DNA from: a virus
Direction: 5' to 3' (one strand)
IMG/VR virus record: IMGVR_UViG_3300003322_000796
Coordinates: 1 to 64,000 of that record
DNA length: 64,000 nt
A program made the translations under genes and the position numbers. Positions 21,752 through 31,127 of this stretch are shown here, one piece after another. Position 1 is the first letter of the stretch. Every line of letters starts with the position of its first letter. The notes beneath the pieces are model-generated. The model was not told where the DNA came from and did no database searches. It was given only the letters and a program-made list of their open reading frames with translations.

Positions 21752-21923
21752 CTCCGCCGTACTGTGCGACAAGCAGCAGCCCTGTTACGGCTTCCACGCC
21801 AATGCGACGGCCTCGCAGAGCTGGCCCGGCAATCCTCTGCCGGAGAGGGCCCCGCAGACCCCCAAGGGCGGCAAGAGCCGTAAGGCCGCCCTCGCGCTGA
21901 TCGCCGACCGCGCCCAGCGCTGA
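21720..21923 (+). CDS. 67-aa protein with basic tail
   Basis: GTG start inside the previous gene after AGGAGG. It carries three Cys in its first 25 residues and a Lys/Arg-rich C-terminus (KGGKSRKAALALIADRAQR). Function unknown. Confidence 0.55.
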   Translation: MALCLAPNPSDSAVLCDKQQPCYGFHANATASQSWPGNPLPERAPQTPKGGKSRKAALALIADRAQR

Positions 21924-21948
21924 TCCGCCAGAGAGGATTTTAAAAACC

Positions 21949-22524
21949 GTGCTCGCCGACTTCGAGATCCGCAAGGCCAACGACGACGGCCTGATCACCA
22001 TCGAGCCGTGGGCGGAGGAGCGCCTCCAGCCTGTCTCGTACGACCTGACGCTCGACTCCTGTGCCCGCTTCGCCCCGCACCCCGAGCGTGTGGGCCTGAT
22101 CGACCCCAAGGGCCTGTCGACGCGCTCCGACGCGATCCAGACCAACCAGGGCGTCGACTACATGGACAAGGGGGCCATCCCCTCCACCGGCTACACCCTC
22201 AAGCCGGGGGAGTTCCTCCTGGCGTGCACCCAAGAGGAGGTGACCCTCTCTCCGCACATCGCCGCGAGGGTGGAGGGCAAGTCCTCTCTCGGCCGCCTGG
22301 GAGTACAGGTCCACATCACCGCAGGGTTCATCGATCCCGGCTTCGGCGGCCAGATCACCCTGGAGATCGCCAATGTGGCCCCCTGGGCCGTGATGCTCTA
22401 CCCCGGGATGCCGATCGCCCAGATCGTCTTCGAGCCCGTGAGTGCCCCCGAGCGGGACTACACCATCACGGGCCGCTACTGCGGCCAGCGGGGGCCGACC
22501 GAGAGCCGCTACACGCTCGCGTAA
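21949..22524 (+). CDS. dcd: dCTP deaminase
   Basis: The 191-aa protein has the whole Dcd signature: GKSSLGRLGVQVHITAGFID (about residues 110-129) followed by PGFGGQITLE, with the GEF and MPIAQ blocks in the usual places and length. It converts dCTP to dUTP (or dUMP in bifunctional forms), feeding ThyX. The GTG start is 11 nt after GAGAGGA, and the leader holds TTTAAAAACCG. Confidence 0.93.
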   Translation: MLADFEIRKANDDGLITIEPWAEERLQPVSYDLTLDSCARFAPHPERVGLIDPKGLSTRSDAIQTNQGVDYMDKGAIPSTGYTLKPGEFLLACTQEEVTLSPHIAARVEGKSSLGRLGVQVHITAGFIDPGFGGQITLEIANVAPWAVMLYPGMPIAQIVFEPVSAPERDYTITGRYCGQRGPTESRYTLA

Positions 22525-22552
22525 GCTCTCCAGGAACAGGTTGGGCCCTGGG

Positions 22553-22588
22553 AGCCCCTCACCGCACGGCAGGAGCGGAGAGGGGCTT
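22553..22588 (+). terminator. Hairpin terminator ending the early region
   Basis: AGCCCCTC pairs with GAGGGGCT, followed by TCTTGCTG. It separates dcd from the virion module. Confidence 0.75.
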
Positions 22589-22618
22589 CTTGCTGTCCTG
22601 TAGGCCCTGTTCCCGGCG

Positions 22619-22626
22619 AAGGGGTG
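22619..22626 (+). promoter_or_regulatory. AAGGGGTG element, copy 1
   Basis: CCCGGCGAAGGGGTGGAGG between the terminator at 22553 and the ATG at 22637. Confidence 0.55.
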
Positions 22627-22636
22627 GAGGGAGCGC

Positions 22637-24790
22637 ATGGACGAGACGGACGAGGACGAGTACTGGCTGTTCCAGCAGGGACAGTGGGGCTCTCGCGTCC
22701 AGGAGCCCATGCGGGACCGGACCACCAGGGTCCGGGTCAATCCCTCGCCCGAAGACCGCAAGGTCCGGCGCCGACAGCGGCGGGCCACCGCAGGAGGAGA
22801 CGTGCAGAAGCGCGCTGAACTCGTCCGCGCCGTGAACAAGGCTTCGAGCCTGGCCGAGCAGGCGCGACTGCTGGACGAGCTGGAGAAGTTCGACCGTGGC
22901 GTCCGTGCCGAGGCGGCCCAGGCCCGTGAGCTGGACCTCGCGAACACCGTGGTGGGGGAGACCCTCACCCCGGTCCGCGTCCACGAGCACCACACGGCGG
23001 CCACGGACTGGCTCGCCTACGAGGCGAGCGTGGACCCGCAGTGGCAGAACCGCATGGTGGCCGAGGCCGCCGCATGGTTCGGCCGCACCCCCGACTTCGT
23101 GAAGGCCGACGCCGAGGAGTTCGGCATCCAGGCGGAGGGCAAGGCCCGCTCCCTGGCCGGTCAGTACGGCACCCGGGCGGAGGCGGCCAAGAAGGCGTTC
23201 GTCGACTACGCGGCCTTCCTGCGGGCGCAGGCGGCCTCGGGCCTGGACCAGATCCAGCAGACGATCGACCCCAACAACTCGCCGAAGACCACGCCGCTCC
23301 CGACCGAGGTCTTCGACAACTTCGCCCCCGAGGTCGACCCCATCAACGCGGGCGTCTCCGGCACCGAGACCTCCGAGCGCAACCCGCTGCTCCAGGAGAT
23401 CGTCAACGGCGGCTCCGGAGCGGACTCCGGCGCCCCGGAGAAGCCCGGCGGCCACTCCACCGGCGACGAGCTGTCCTGGTCCCCTCCGCAGGGGATGCAG
23501 CAGGACTCCGCCGCGCCCCTGTCGTACGGCCAGGGCCCGACCCCCGAGGGCGGCGCCGGTACCGGTCCGCGTCACCAGGGCTCGCTGATCGACGCCCCCT
23601 CCCCGGCCATCGGCTACGCCTTCTCGATGGACGACTACCTCCAGGCCCGAGCCAAGGCCGGTGGTCAGGGAAAAGAGCGTAAGGAGGCCGCGTCCGGGCT
23701 TCCGCAGATCCAGGAGACCGTAGACGCGAACAACCAGCCCCACGCGCCGAGCCCGATCCCGCAGGACGTGGCCTTCCCGCTGGACGAGGAGTTCCAGCCG
23801 GAGTGGACCACCAACGGCACGGGCAACGCCCAGCCTGCCGCTCCCAAGGCGGCGGTGAAGAAGCAGGCCGACATGTTCGGCGGCTCCGACGCGCCCCACC
23901 CGACCCCCACGGGTCTGCCGGTGGCCAACAGCCCGGCGACCACTCCGCCCCCGGCATCCGCCGCAGGGGGCCAGGCGGCCGGTAGGAGCGACGCCAGCGC
24001 CCACGCGGCCCCGACCTTCGGGGACGACTCGGCAAGCGTTCCTGCGCCCGCACAGCAGTACGCCGAGGGCTACTCCTCGGTGGACCAGACGGCCGGTGTC
24101 CCGCAGAACGTTCCAGGCTCCGTGGCGGGCCCCGGCAACGGTGTGACCCACGCGGGGGCCAAGGTCTCCTCGCTGATCGTCACGGCGGCCGAGCGGGAGC
24201 GCCCCGACTTCCGCAAGGGCTACGGCTACGGCTCCCGCTGGACTCCGGGCACGCGCCTGGTCTCCACGGGCTCGGCGGACTTCGAGGCGGGCCTGTACGC
24301 GGGCATCTCCGACAACCCCGAGCACCAGCGAGCGTTCGTGGAGGCGCACCGTACGGCCTCGGTGAACTGGCCGAAGCTGGGTCAGCGGGTGGACACGCAC
24401 AAGGCGGTCACGGCGCACGTGGTCTCCAAGAACGAGGTGCCCTCCAACGGGATGTACCTCACCGCGTCCACTTCGATGGACCTGCCGACCATGGCGCCCA
24501 ACACCTCTCCGGCCGCCGACGGCTCTACGCCGATCAACGGCCCCGGGCGCCCCGGTCCCCTGGCGGGAGAGCAGAACGCGGCAGCTCCGGGCGGCCCGAG
24601 CCCCTACAACGGCGCGGAGCCCTTCGGTACGCCGGTCGTCCCCGGTGTGGGACAGTCTCCCGCGAGTCCCGCAGACGCCCTGATCGGCGGCGGGCACATG
24701 TCGACCACCAACCAGGCCATGGGCAAGCAGGCCCTGGCCTTCCGTCAGCGTGTCCAGGCGGGTCTGCTGGCCGAGCGTCAGGGAAAGTGA
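22637..24790 (+). CDS. Large Pro/Ala/Gly-rich virion-module protein, unknown
   Basis: The 717-aa protein opens the structural region. A charged helical N-terminal domain (to about residue 205) is followed by about 350 residues of low-complexity Pro/Ala/Gly/Ser linker and a C-terminal region with a compact part (about 510-590, KVSSLIVTAAERERPDFRKG). Two copies of SGLxQIQxTxDxNN occur (about residues 201 and 352). Position and composition suggest a structural or packaged protein, but no family is recognised. Confidence 0.7.
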   Translation: MDETDEDEYWLFQQGQWGSRVQEPMRDRTTRVRVNPSPEDRKVRRRQRRATAGGDVQKRAELVRAVNKASSLAEQARLLDELEKFDRGVRAEAAQARELDLANTVVGETLTPVRVHEHHTAATDWLAYEASVDPQWQNRMVAEAAAWFGRTPDFVKADAEEFGIQAEGKARSLAGQYGTRAEAAKKAFVDYAAFLRAQAASGLDQIQQTIDPNNSPKTTPLPTEVFDNFAPEVDPINAGVSGTETSERNPLLQEIVNGGSGADSGAPEKPGGHSTGDELSWSPPQGMQQDSAAPLSYGQGPTPEGGAGTGPRHQGSLIDAPSPAIGYAFSMDDYLQARAKAGGQGKERKEAASGLPQIQETVDANNQPHAPSPIPQDVAFPLDEEFQPEWTTNGTGNAQPAAPKAAVKKQADMFGGSDAPHPTPTGLPVANSPATTPPPASAAGGQAAGRSDASAHAAPTFGDDSASVPAPAQQYAEGYSSVDQTAGVPQNVPGSVAGPGNGVTHAGAKVSSLIVTAAERERPDFRKGYGYGSRWTPGTRLVSTGSADFEAGLYAGISDNPEHQRAFVEAHRTASVNWPKLGQRVDTHKAVTAHVVSKNEVPSNGMYLTASTSMDLPTMAPNTSPAADGSTPINGPGRPGPLAGEQNAAAPGGPSPYNGAEPFGTPVVPGVGQSPASPADALIGGGHMSTTNQAMGKQALAFRQRVQAGLLAERQGK

Positions 24791-24797
24791 GGAACAG

Positions 24798-26093
24798 ATG
24801 ACGACGGACCTGTGGAGCGAGGCGTCGCGCGATCTCGACGCCGAGCGCCACACTCTGGCCCTGGAGACGGCCAAGGCCGCTTCCACCGGCACCTGGGCCT
24901 TCCTGGCCATGGCCACGTCCCAGACCGAGTTCGAGGACCGGCTTGCCCTCGCGGGGGAGCGGATCCAGACAGTGGCGGCCGAGGCGGGCGTGGACGAGGA
25001 AGAGCTGAAGAGCGTCTTCGCCCAGCGCTTCGCCCTGCTGGCGGAGGCGGGATCCTTCCCTCCCGGAGGTGACGACGACTCCGACGAGGACGACGACTCC
25101 GGGGACGACGGAGACGACGACGGCTCGGACGACGACAGCGATTCGGACGACTCCGACGACAGCGACGACTCGGGGGACGATGACGACGACTCCGACGATT
25201 CCTCTGACGACGGCGATTCCGACGGGGACGACGACTCCGACTCCGACTCGGATTCGGACGACGACAAGGACTCGGGATCGGCTCCGCCGTGGGCGGGGAA
25301 GTTCTCGTCCCTGGCCGCCCGCATCTCGGCGGGCGAGAATCCGCTGGCGTGGGGTGGTACCCCTTTCGTCCGTAGCTCCGCCCGCAAGGAAGCGGCGGAC
25401 GGGGCGCCGGTCTCGGACGTGAACAACCCGACCCCGGATCCACTGGCTGATGCGGGCGCTCCGGCGCCCGTGCCCGGTATGGAGGGCGGGATCGCGGAGA
25501 CCACCAAGCCCCGGCAGATGCCGGAGGGCGGCGGGATGGACTCGCCCGGCATGGGGATGGACGGGATCGACGACAACCCCGCCGGTGCCGACACCCCGGA
25601 CTCCGGACTCAACGGGGGTGACATCGAGCAGGGCGGCAACGACCTGCCACCGAGCACGGCGAAGATCGCGGCCATCGCGGCCGAGGTGCGCCGGTACAAC
25701 CCGGGCCTGTCCGAGCGGCAGGTCCTGCACGTGGCGTCCCAGGCCTACGAGACCTACCTCCACAAGCACGCCGAGGACATGAGCCCGCTCCTGTTCGGCG
25801 ACCGTGGGGGCGTCGAGGACGGCCCGGCCACGAACAAGGTCAAGACCTGGGCTCCGGCCGACTTCAAGCCGGGCAGGCCCGGCGGGGGCGGTACGGGCCA
25901 GGAGGGCGAGGGGGACGACGGCGGCAAGGGCTCCGAGGGTGGCGGGATGGTTCCGCCGGTCGTACCGGGCCTGAAGCGCATGCTGCCCGGAGGGGGAGCG
26001 GGCGCCGCCGGGGGCGCGGCAGCGGGAGAGGCGGCCGGAGCGGGCACAGCCCTCGCGGAGGCGGGAGAGCTTCTCCCGCTGCTGGCCCTGTAG
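24798..26093 (+). CDS. Virion-module protein with Asp/Ser run
   Basis: The 431-aa protein starts at ATG 24798. A helical N-terminal domain (1-90) precedes a run of about 70 residues made only of Asp, Ser, Glu and Gly with few exceptions (nt 25069-25280). A second domain covers residues 290-345 (KIAAIAAEVRRYNPGLSERQ) and a Gly-rich end follows. The polyanionic run could mimic DNA or bind Ca2+. Function unknown. Confidence 0.7.
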   Translation: MTTDLWSEASRDLDAERHTLALETAKAASTGTWAFLAMATSQTEFEDRLALAGERIQTVAAEAGVDEEELKSVFAQRFALLAEAGSFPPGGDDDSDEDDDSGDDGDDDGSDDDSDSDDSDDSDDSGDDDDDSDDSSDDGDSDGDDDSDSDSDSDDDKDSGSAPPWAGKFSSLAARISAGENPLAWGGTPFVRSSARKEAADGAPVSDVNNPTPDPLADAGAPAPVPGMEGGIAETTKPRQMPEGGGMDSPGMGMDGIDDNPAGADTPDSGLNGGDIEQGGNDLPPSTAKIAAIAAEVRRYNPGLSERQVLHVASQAYETYLHKHAEDMSPLLFGDRGGVEDGPATNKVKTWAPADFKPGRPGGGGTGQEGEGDDGGKGSEGGGMVPPVVPGLKRMLPGGGAGAAGGAAAGEAAGAGTALAEAGELLPLLAL

Positions 26094-26100
26094 GAGAAGC

Positions 26101-26583
26101 GTGATCAGCGACGGGAGCCGGATCGAGTACGTCGGCCTGAAGACGAAGACCCTGGATCCGGGGGACCAGGGCTCCGTCCTCGTCGTGTCCGGCCACAACG
26201 CCCACGTGCAGTGGCGGACCGGCTCCCTCGCGGGCAAGGTCACCCTGGAGGACACCGACGATCTCCGCCCCCTGGGAAGCCGTCAGGGGGCCGTGGAAGC
26301 GGCTCTGGACGACTCGCTGGAGGTCTCGGGCGTCGGGACCGTCACAGCCCGCCAGATCTACGACGAGGGCGGTTCCAGCGCCCTTCTGAACGCCATGGCC
26401 GACGCAGGAAAGCTCGCCTCCTTCCAGGACATCGCCGAGGAGGCGCTGACCCTGGTCGCCTCCCGTCTGCGCTCCTCGGACTCCTTCACGGCCATGGCGT
26501 CGCATCTGGACGACGACGAACGCGAGGATCTGCTGAGGACCGCGTCCGCCGCTCTCATCCGGGACGCCTTCACACCCTCCTGA
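26101..26583 (+). CDS. 160-aa protein with SH3-like N-terminus, unknown
   Basis: A GTG start follows TAGGAGAAGC. The first 60 residues alternate as beta strands of a small barrel (RIEYVGLKTKTLDPGDQGSV) and the remainder is helical. Function unknown. Confidence 0.62.
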   Translation: MISDGSRIEYVGLKTKTLDPGDQGSVLVVSGHNAHVQWRTGSLAGKVTLEDTDDLRPLGSRQGAVEAALDDSLEVSGVGTVTARQIYDEGGSSALLNAMADAGKLASFQDIAEEALTLVASRLRSSDSFTAMASHLDDDEREDLLRTASAALIRDAFTPS

Positions 26584-26608
26584 TGTCCTCACGGCCTGAT
26601 CTCCGCCG

Positions 26609-26616
26609 AAGGGGTG
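26609..26616 (+). promoter_or_regulatory. AAGGGGTG element, copy 2
   Basis: CCGCCGAAGGGGTGGAGG, 10 nt before the ATG at 26626; the following GGAGGTG is probably the ribosome site. Confidence 0.5.
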
Positions 26617-26625
26617 GAGGTGGTC

Positions 26626-28527
26626 ATGGGCAGGACCTGCGAGCGGTGCGGCGCCAAGGCGTCCCCGTTCATTCCCCGCACCCGGCTGGAGGACGGCCGA
26701 CTGGTGTGCGCCGGGTGCGCCCAGGCCGTCTCGCGTGAGCGTACGGCCGGTCGCCGGGAGGCCGCCGATCACTGGGCCGGGGAGCTGGCCGACGACACGT
26801 ACCACCCGCTGCTCCAGCCCCTCCCGCAGAGCGTCTGGGACCGCTTCTACGAGTCCCGCAAGACGGCGGCCGAGTCCCAGGGCTACCCGAACCCGCACCA
26901 CTCCGAGATGCACTCCGGCGGCCCGGGGGAGCACGAGTGGTACCACGGCACCGGGACCCAGTTCGAGGGGCCGCCCAAGAGCGCCACTGAGCTGATGAGC
27001 GGCCACGGCTACTGGGGCAACTTCGGCGCCGGGGACTGGAACAACCACATCGGCTCGCACTGGACGTCCCTGCACGGGATGTCCAAGGAGTTCATGTCGG
27101 GCTCGAACGCGGGCAACCGGGTCATCCACGCCAAGCTGCACATGAAGAACCCGGTGCACTACAACTCGCTCGACCACATGACGCATGACGCGTACGAGCG
27201 CCTGCACGCCTCGGGCCACATGCAGGACGACGGCAAGTACGTCGGAAACCACCGGGACGACGCCAGCGACGAGCACGGCTGCTGCTCCGGCCGATTGCTG
27301 GAGTACGCCAAGGGCCAGCACCGCTCGGACGGCAAGTACGGCCTGGAGGCCTACCGGGACTCCCTGCGGGCCTCCGGCCACGACGGCATCGTGGTCCGCA
27401 ACAACACGGACGACCCGATCGGGCACTACAACGCGATCCCGCTCTCCTCAGACGACATCGAGATCACGCACGGCGGCTGCAACCGGCAGCACCACGACGA
27501 GCGGGACAACGACGACGAGGAGTTCGAGACCCATCGGGACAAGCTCGTCGGCGACTGGAAGGAGGAGGCGCCCTACCACTCGTCGCTCTACAGCGGCGGC
27601 AAGGCCCTCCCCGACGCTTCGGACGTCCACGAGGCCCATGTGGCCAAGAAGGCCGTCCAGCACGCCCACGTGGCCCCTGGAGCCGAGCGGGGCGACGCGG
27701 ACCCCGAATCCCCCGGACACGACCTGGACGAGGCTCACGAGGAGAACGAGCCGAGCTTCGGCGGGGAGTACTGCTCACATTGTGATGAGCTGACCGATCA
27801 CTCCACCGAACAGCACGGCAAGGAGCACGATCTCCGGCACCTCGAAGAGCATCACGGATACTCCCCAGATCACTTTCTTCACGATGTGCTCAAGGAGATG
27901 TCGCCGGATGAAGTCGCAGCTCATCACCATCACGAGCACCACACGGACTTCCCCTCCGGAGACTTCCCGGACCACATTCATCACAATCTGAAAGAGGCTC
28001 GGATGGCCCCGTATCAGAAGGTGGCTCACGACTCGGGCGACGGGGCAACGATCTTCCACTGCCCCTTCTGCGGTTCGGGTCAGGTGATCGCCCGCTCGGA
28101 CCGGAGCACCGAGTGCGAGTACTGCCACACCTGCTTCACCGTCCAGGTCCAGCCGCAGTTCCCGGCCTTCCCCCAGACGGTCGACGGGATGCCCATGCAG
28201 GTGCCCGGCATGCCCGGTCAGATCGGCGGTCCTCCGGCCGCTCCGGACGCCATGGGAGACCCCATGGGCGGCGTGGATCCCTTCGGTGCAGGGGGCGACC
28301 CCGGCGAGGAGGACGAGGGAGAGGGCTTCCCCGGCAGCGACGACGAGGGCGATGAGCCGGAGGACGACGAGGAGGGCGGCGGGAGTGCTCCCCCGTTCGC
28401 CAAGGGCTCCATGCTCCGCACGGCCTCCGGCGCGGAGCTGGGGATGGACAACTACGTGAGACACCTGGCGATCAAGTTCGCCGACGACAAGGACGCCGTG
28501 ATCGAGCAGATCCGGGAGGGACGGTAA
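26626..28527 (+). CDS. Multidomain protein: zinc ribbon, ART-like domain, His-rich segment
   Basis: The 633-aa protein begins with CERCGAK...CAGCAQ (zinc ribbon). A region from about residue 103 (HEWYHGTGTQFEGPP) through HWTSLHGMSKEF to GHDGIVVRNNTDDP (about 251) and IPLSSDDIEITHG has the layout of an ADP-ribosyltransferase-like fold. A His-rich part follows (nt 27770-28010, with HHHHEHH), of lower GC than the flanks, then a second zinc ribbon (CPFCGSG...CEYCHTC) and an acidic tail. Enzyme activity is inferred from motif order only. Confidence 0.65.
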   Translation: MGRTCERCGAKASPFIPRTRLEDGRLVCAGCAQAVSRERTAGRREAADHWAGELADDTYHPLLQPLPQSVWDRFYESRKTAAESQGYPNPHHSEMHSGGPGEHEWYHGTGTQFEGPPKSATELMSGHGYWGNFGAGDWNNHIGSHWTSLHGMSKEFMSGSNAGNRVIHAKLHMKNPVHYNSLDHMTHDAYERLHASGHMQDDGKYVGNHRDDASDEHGCCSGRLLEYAKGQHRSDGKYGLEAYRDSLRASGHDGIVVRNNTDDPIGHYNAIPLSSDDIEITHGGCNRQHHDERDNDDEEFETHRDKLVGDWKEEAPYHSSLYSGGKALPDASDVHEAHVAKKAVQHAHVAPGAERGDADPESPGHDLDEAHEENEPSFGGEYCSHCDELTDHSTEQHGKEHDLRHLEEHHGYSPDHFLHDVLKEMSPDEVAAHHHHEHHTDFPSGDFPDHIHHNLKEARMAPYQKVAHDSGDGATIFHCPFCGSGQVIARSDRSTECEYCHTCFTVQVQPQFPAFPQTVDGMPMQVPGMPGQIGGPPAAPDAMGDPMGGVDPFGAGGDPGEEDEGEGFPGSDDEGDEPEDDEEGGGSAPPFAKGSMLRTASGAELGMDNYVRHLAIKFADDKDAVIEQIREGR

Positions 28528-28715
28528 TGGCCGAGCGCACGTTCTACGTAGTCGTGGACTACAAGGGGCCCGACGGGGTGGAGCACCAGCGCGGGGAGTC
28601 GGTGACCTTCGCCGAGGGGGACACCCTCCCCAGCGAGCTGCGCCAGCGCGGAGTGCTCTCCCTGACCCCGGTCCGCCGCGAGGTCTCCGGGCGCCGGAAG
28701 GAAGGCGCGGAGTGA
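28527..28715 (+). CDS. 62-aa beta-rich protein, unknown
   Basis: The ATG overlaps the previous stop by one base. It reads as a small beta-barrel (TFYVVVDYKGPDGVEHQRGE) with a basic tail, and could be a head-associated accessory protein judging from its position before the portal. Confidence 0.6.
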   Translation: MAERTFYVVVDYKGPDGVEHQRGESVTFAEGDTLPSELRQRGVLSLTPVRREVSGRRKEGAE

Positions 28716-29017
28716 TCTCGGGGGAGCTTCTCACGCACATCGAGAACGCTCCCCGGACCGAGCTTCCCGGCATCCTCGCAACGGAGCACGAATGCCAGGG
28801 GTCGAAGTTCCACAGCCCCAGGCCACTGGTCGTCCACCAACTGCCGATGCCGCACTCGCCCGGGGAGATGATCTACCTCTGCGGCACCTGCCGGGACAAC
28901 GTCCTGCTGCTCTCCTCGCTTCAGGAGCAGGGGGAGGTGCCGTGGCCCGTGAAGAGGTGCTTCGGGAACCTCATCCGGGCCATCGCCGACAACACCAAGG
29001 AGAACGACCATGCCTGA
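28712..29017 (+). CDS. 101-aa protein with C-x2-C, unknown
   Basis: A GTG start overlaps the previous stop. It has an isolated CGTC motif and an upstream His/Cys pair (EHECQGSKFH) that could complete one zinc site. It overlaps the portal gene by 8 nt. Confidence 0.6.
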   Translation: MISGELLTHIENAPRTELPGILATEHECQGSKFHSPRPLVVHQLPMPHSPGEMIYLCGTCRDNVLLLSSLQEQGEVPWPVKRCFGNLIRAIADNTKENDHA

Positions 29018-31127
29018 GCAGGACCCCCAGATGGACGCGTACCAGGCGGCTGCCTTCCAGCGCCTGGGCAAGAGCATGGTGCGCGGGGGTGCTGCCCAGA
29101 CCGACGGAACTCCTGAAGCTGCCCAGATGCGGAAGAACCGGCGGGTGAACATGCGCCGGACGGCAGCGGCCGGAGGCCCCTCGTCGACTGCGTTCGCCAC
29201 CGGGCGCCCGCGCGACCCGCTGTTCTACTGGAAGCAGAACAACCTCCCCTACGAGGTCGACGACGAGGCCCAGCTCCGGCAGCTCCGGATGTACTGCCGC
29301 CTGCTGTACCAGACCCACCCGATCATCGCGTCCTGCATCGACATCTACACGAAGTACCCGCTGCTCGGCATGGAACTGCGGTGCAAGGACGAGCAGGTCA
29401 CACGCTTCTACGAGGACCTCTTCTTCACCAAGGAGGGCCTGAACTATAAGAAGTTCCTGCTGGACGTCGGCCGGGAGTACTGGACCGTCGGCGAGGCCTG
29501 GCCGTTCGCCACCTTCAACGAGTCCCTGGGCATCTGGGACAACGAGGAGCTGCTCAATCCGGACGATGTCCAGGTCCAGCGATCGGCCTTCCTGCGTGAG
29601 CCCCGCTTCCTGATCCGCCTGCCGGAGACGATCCGCGAGGTCATGCAGCGGCGCTCTCCGGCGTGGGAGTACGAGAAGATCATGAAGGTCTACCCGGAGC
29701 TGTCCCGCTACTCCGGCGCGGACGACCTTATGCCGGTGTCGAACATCCTGCTCCAGCAGATGAAATTCGAGGCGGACACCTTCGCCAAGCGGGGTATCCC
29801 GCTGCTCATGCGCGCCATGCGCGCGGTCATGCAGGAGGAGATGCTCAACGCGGCTCAGGACGCCGTGGCGGACCGCCTGTACACCCCGCTGGTCCTGGTG
29901 AAGCTCGGAGCGACCGCCAAGGACCTCGGCACGGAGATCCCGTGGATTCCCACCCAGGACGACCTGGAGGAGTTCATGGAGTCCCTGGACGCCGCTCTCG
30001 CGGCCGACTTCCGGGCTCTCGTGCACAACTTCGCGGTGACCATGGAGCCCGTCTTCGGCCGGGAGAACATGCCCGACATGACGGCGGACTTCGAGCGGCT
30101 GGAGGACCGGATCCTTCAGGCTTTCGGCCTGTCCAAGACCATGCTGTCTGGTGCTTCCTCCGGTGAGACGTACGCGGCCGACGCGCTGAACCGCGACCTG
30201 GTCTCCCAGCTCCTGACGACCTACCAGGACATGATCAAGGAGCACTTCCGCCAGCGGGCTCTGGTGGTCGCCGAGGCCCAGGAGCACTACGACTACGACG
30301 AGCGCAACGGCAAGCGCTACGTGAAGATGGAAGAAGTCCTGGAGATCGACGAGGAGACCGGCGAGGAGCGCATCGTCGAGCAGCCGAAGCTGCTGGTCCC
30401 CGAGCTGACCATGCAGACGATGTCCCTCAAGGACGAGGCGGCCGAGCGGGAGTTCTTCGAGGCCCTGCGCGCGGCCGGGGTCCCGATCTCCATGAAGACC
30501 CGGCTCATGGCCTCCGGCATCGACTTCGAGGACGAGATCGAGCGCACCCAGGACGAGTCCGTGGCCCTCGCGGTGGCCGAGCAGGAGACCCGGAAGAAGA
30601 CCTACCAGGCGCTCAAGGACGCCGGACTCCCGATCCCGTCCGACCTGCGGGCCGACTTCCAGCCGGTGGCCCAGCAGGCCATGCCCCCGGCCCTGCCGGA
30701 CGCCACTCAGGGCATCCAAACTCCCCAGCTCGGTCTGGCCTCCGGACCGATGACGCCGACCCTGGCTCCCACTCAGATGGACCTCATGGGCAACCAGCCC
30801 GCCGGTGGGGTCCCGATGCCCGGCATGCCCGCCACCCCGGTGGACGGCACCGAGCAGGGCGGCGAAGCGGCCTCCGAGGGTGCAGCGCGCCCCGAGGAGT
30901 CCGACGAGCAGCGGGGCGGCATGCCCAAGCCCGCAGCCCTGTTCCGGCAGACCGAACGCACCCGCAAGCTCGCGCGGGAGCTGCACCAGCCCCGCGACCT
31001 CCCCGAGGGCGTGGAGCTGAAGGACTGGGACCCGATCGGCAAGTTCGCCACCCCGAAGGTCGTCGGCATCCGGCGCCACATCGAGGTGGACCCCGAGACG
31101 TTCTACGAGGAGACGGTGGATGCCTAA
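29010..31127 (+). CDS. Portal protein
   Basis: The 705-aa protein has the wing/stem/crown layout of portals: an N-terminal region with QLRMYCRLLYQTHPIIASCI (common in large actinobacteriophage portals), a central block with the VGREYWTVGEAWPFA strand pair, the long-helix region (about residues 330-440) and a Pro/Gln-rich C-terminal extension. It forms the dodecameric DNA gate at one capsid vertex. Terminase is not in the window. The fibre genes follow directly. Confidence 0.82.
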   Translation: MPEQDPQMDAYQAAAFQRLGKSMVRGGAAQTDGTPEAAQMRKNRRVNMRRTAAAGGPSSTAFATGRPRDPLFYWKQNNLPYEVDDEAQLRQLRMYCRLLYQTHPIIASCIDIYTKYPLLGMELRCKDEQVTRFYEDLFFTKEGLNYKKFLLDVGREYWTVGEAWPFATFNESLGIWDNEELLNPDDVQVQRSAFLREPRFLIRLPETIREVMQRRSPAWEYEKIMKVYPELSRYSGADDLMPVSNILLQQMKFEADTFAKRGIPLLMRAMRAVMQEEMLNAAQDAVADRLYTPLVLVKLGATAKDLGTEIPWIPTQDDLEEFMESLDAALAADFRALVHNFAVTMEPVFGRENMPDMTADFERLEDRILQAFGLSKTMLSGASSGETYAADALNRDLVSQLLTTYQDMIKEHFRQRALVVAEAQEHYDYDERNGKRYVKMEEVLEIDEETGEERIVEQPKLLVPELTMQTMSLKDEAAEREFFEALRAAGVPISMKTRLMASGIDFEDEIERTQDESVALAVAEQETRKKTYQALKDAGLPIPSDLRADFQPVAQQAMPPALPDATQGIQTPQLGLASGPMTPTLAPTQMDLMGNQPAGGVPMPGMPATPVDGTEQGGEAASEGAARPEESDEQRGGMPKPAALFRQTERTRKLARELHQPRDLPEGVELKDWDPIGKFATPKVVGIRRHIEVDPETFYEETVDA

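Noticed and set aside
25069-25280. CRISPR-like direct repeats
   Set aside because: The repeats are an irregular coding Asp/Ser run without spacers; no CRISPR array was seen anywhere.
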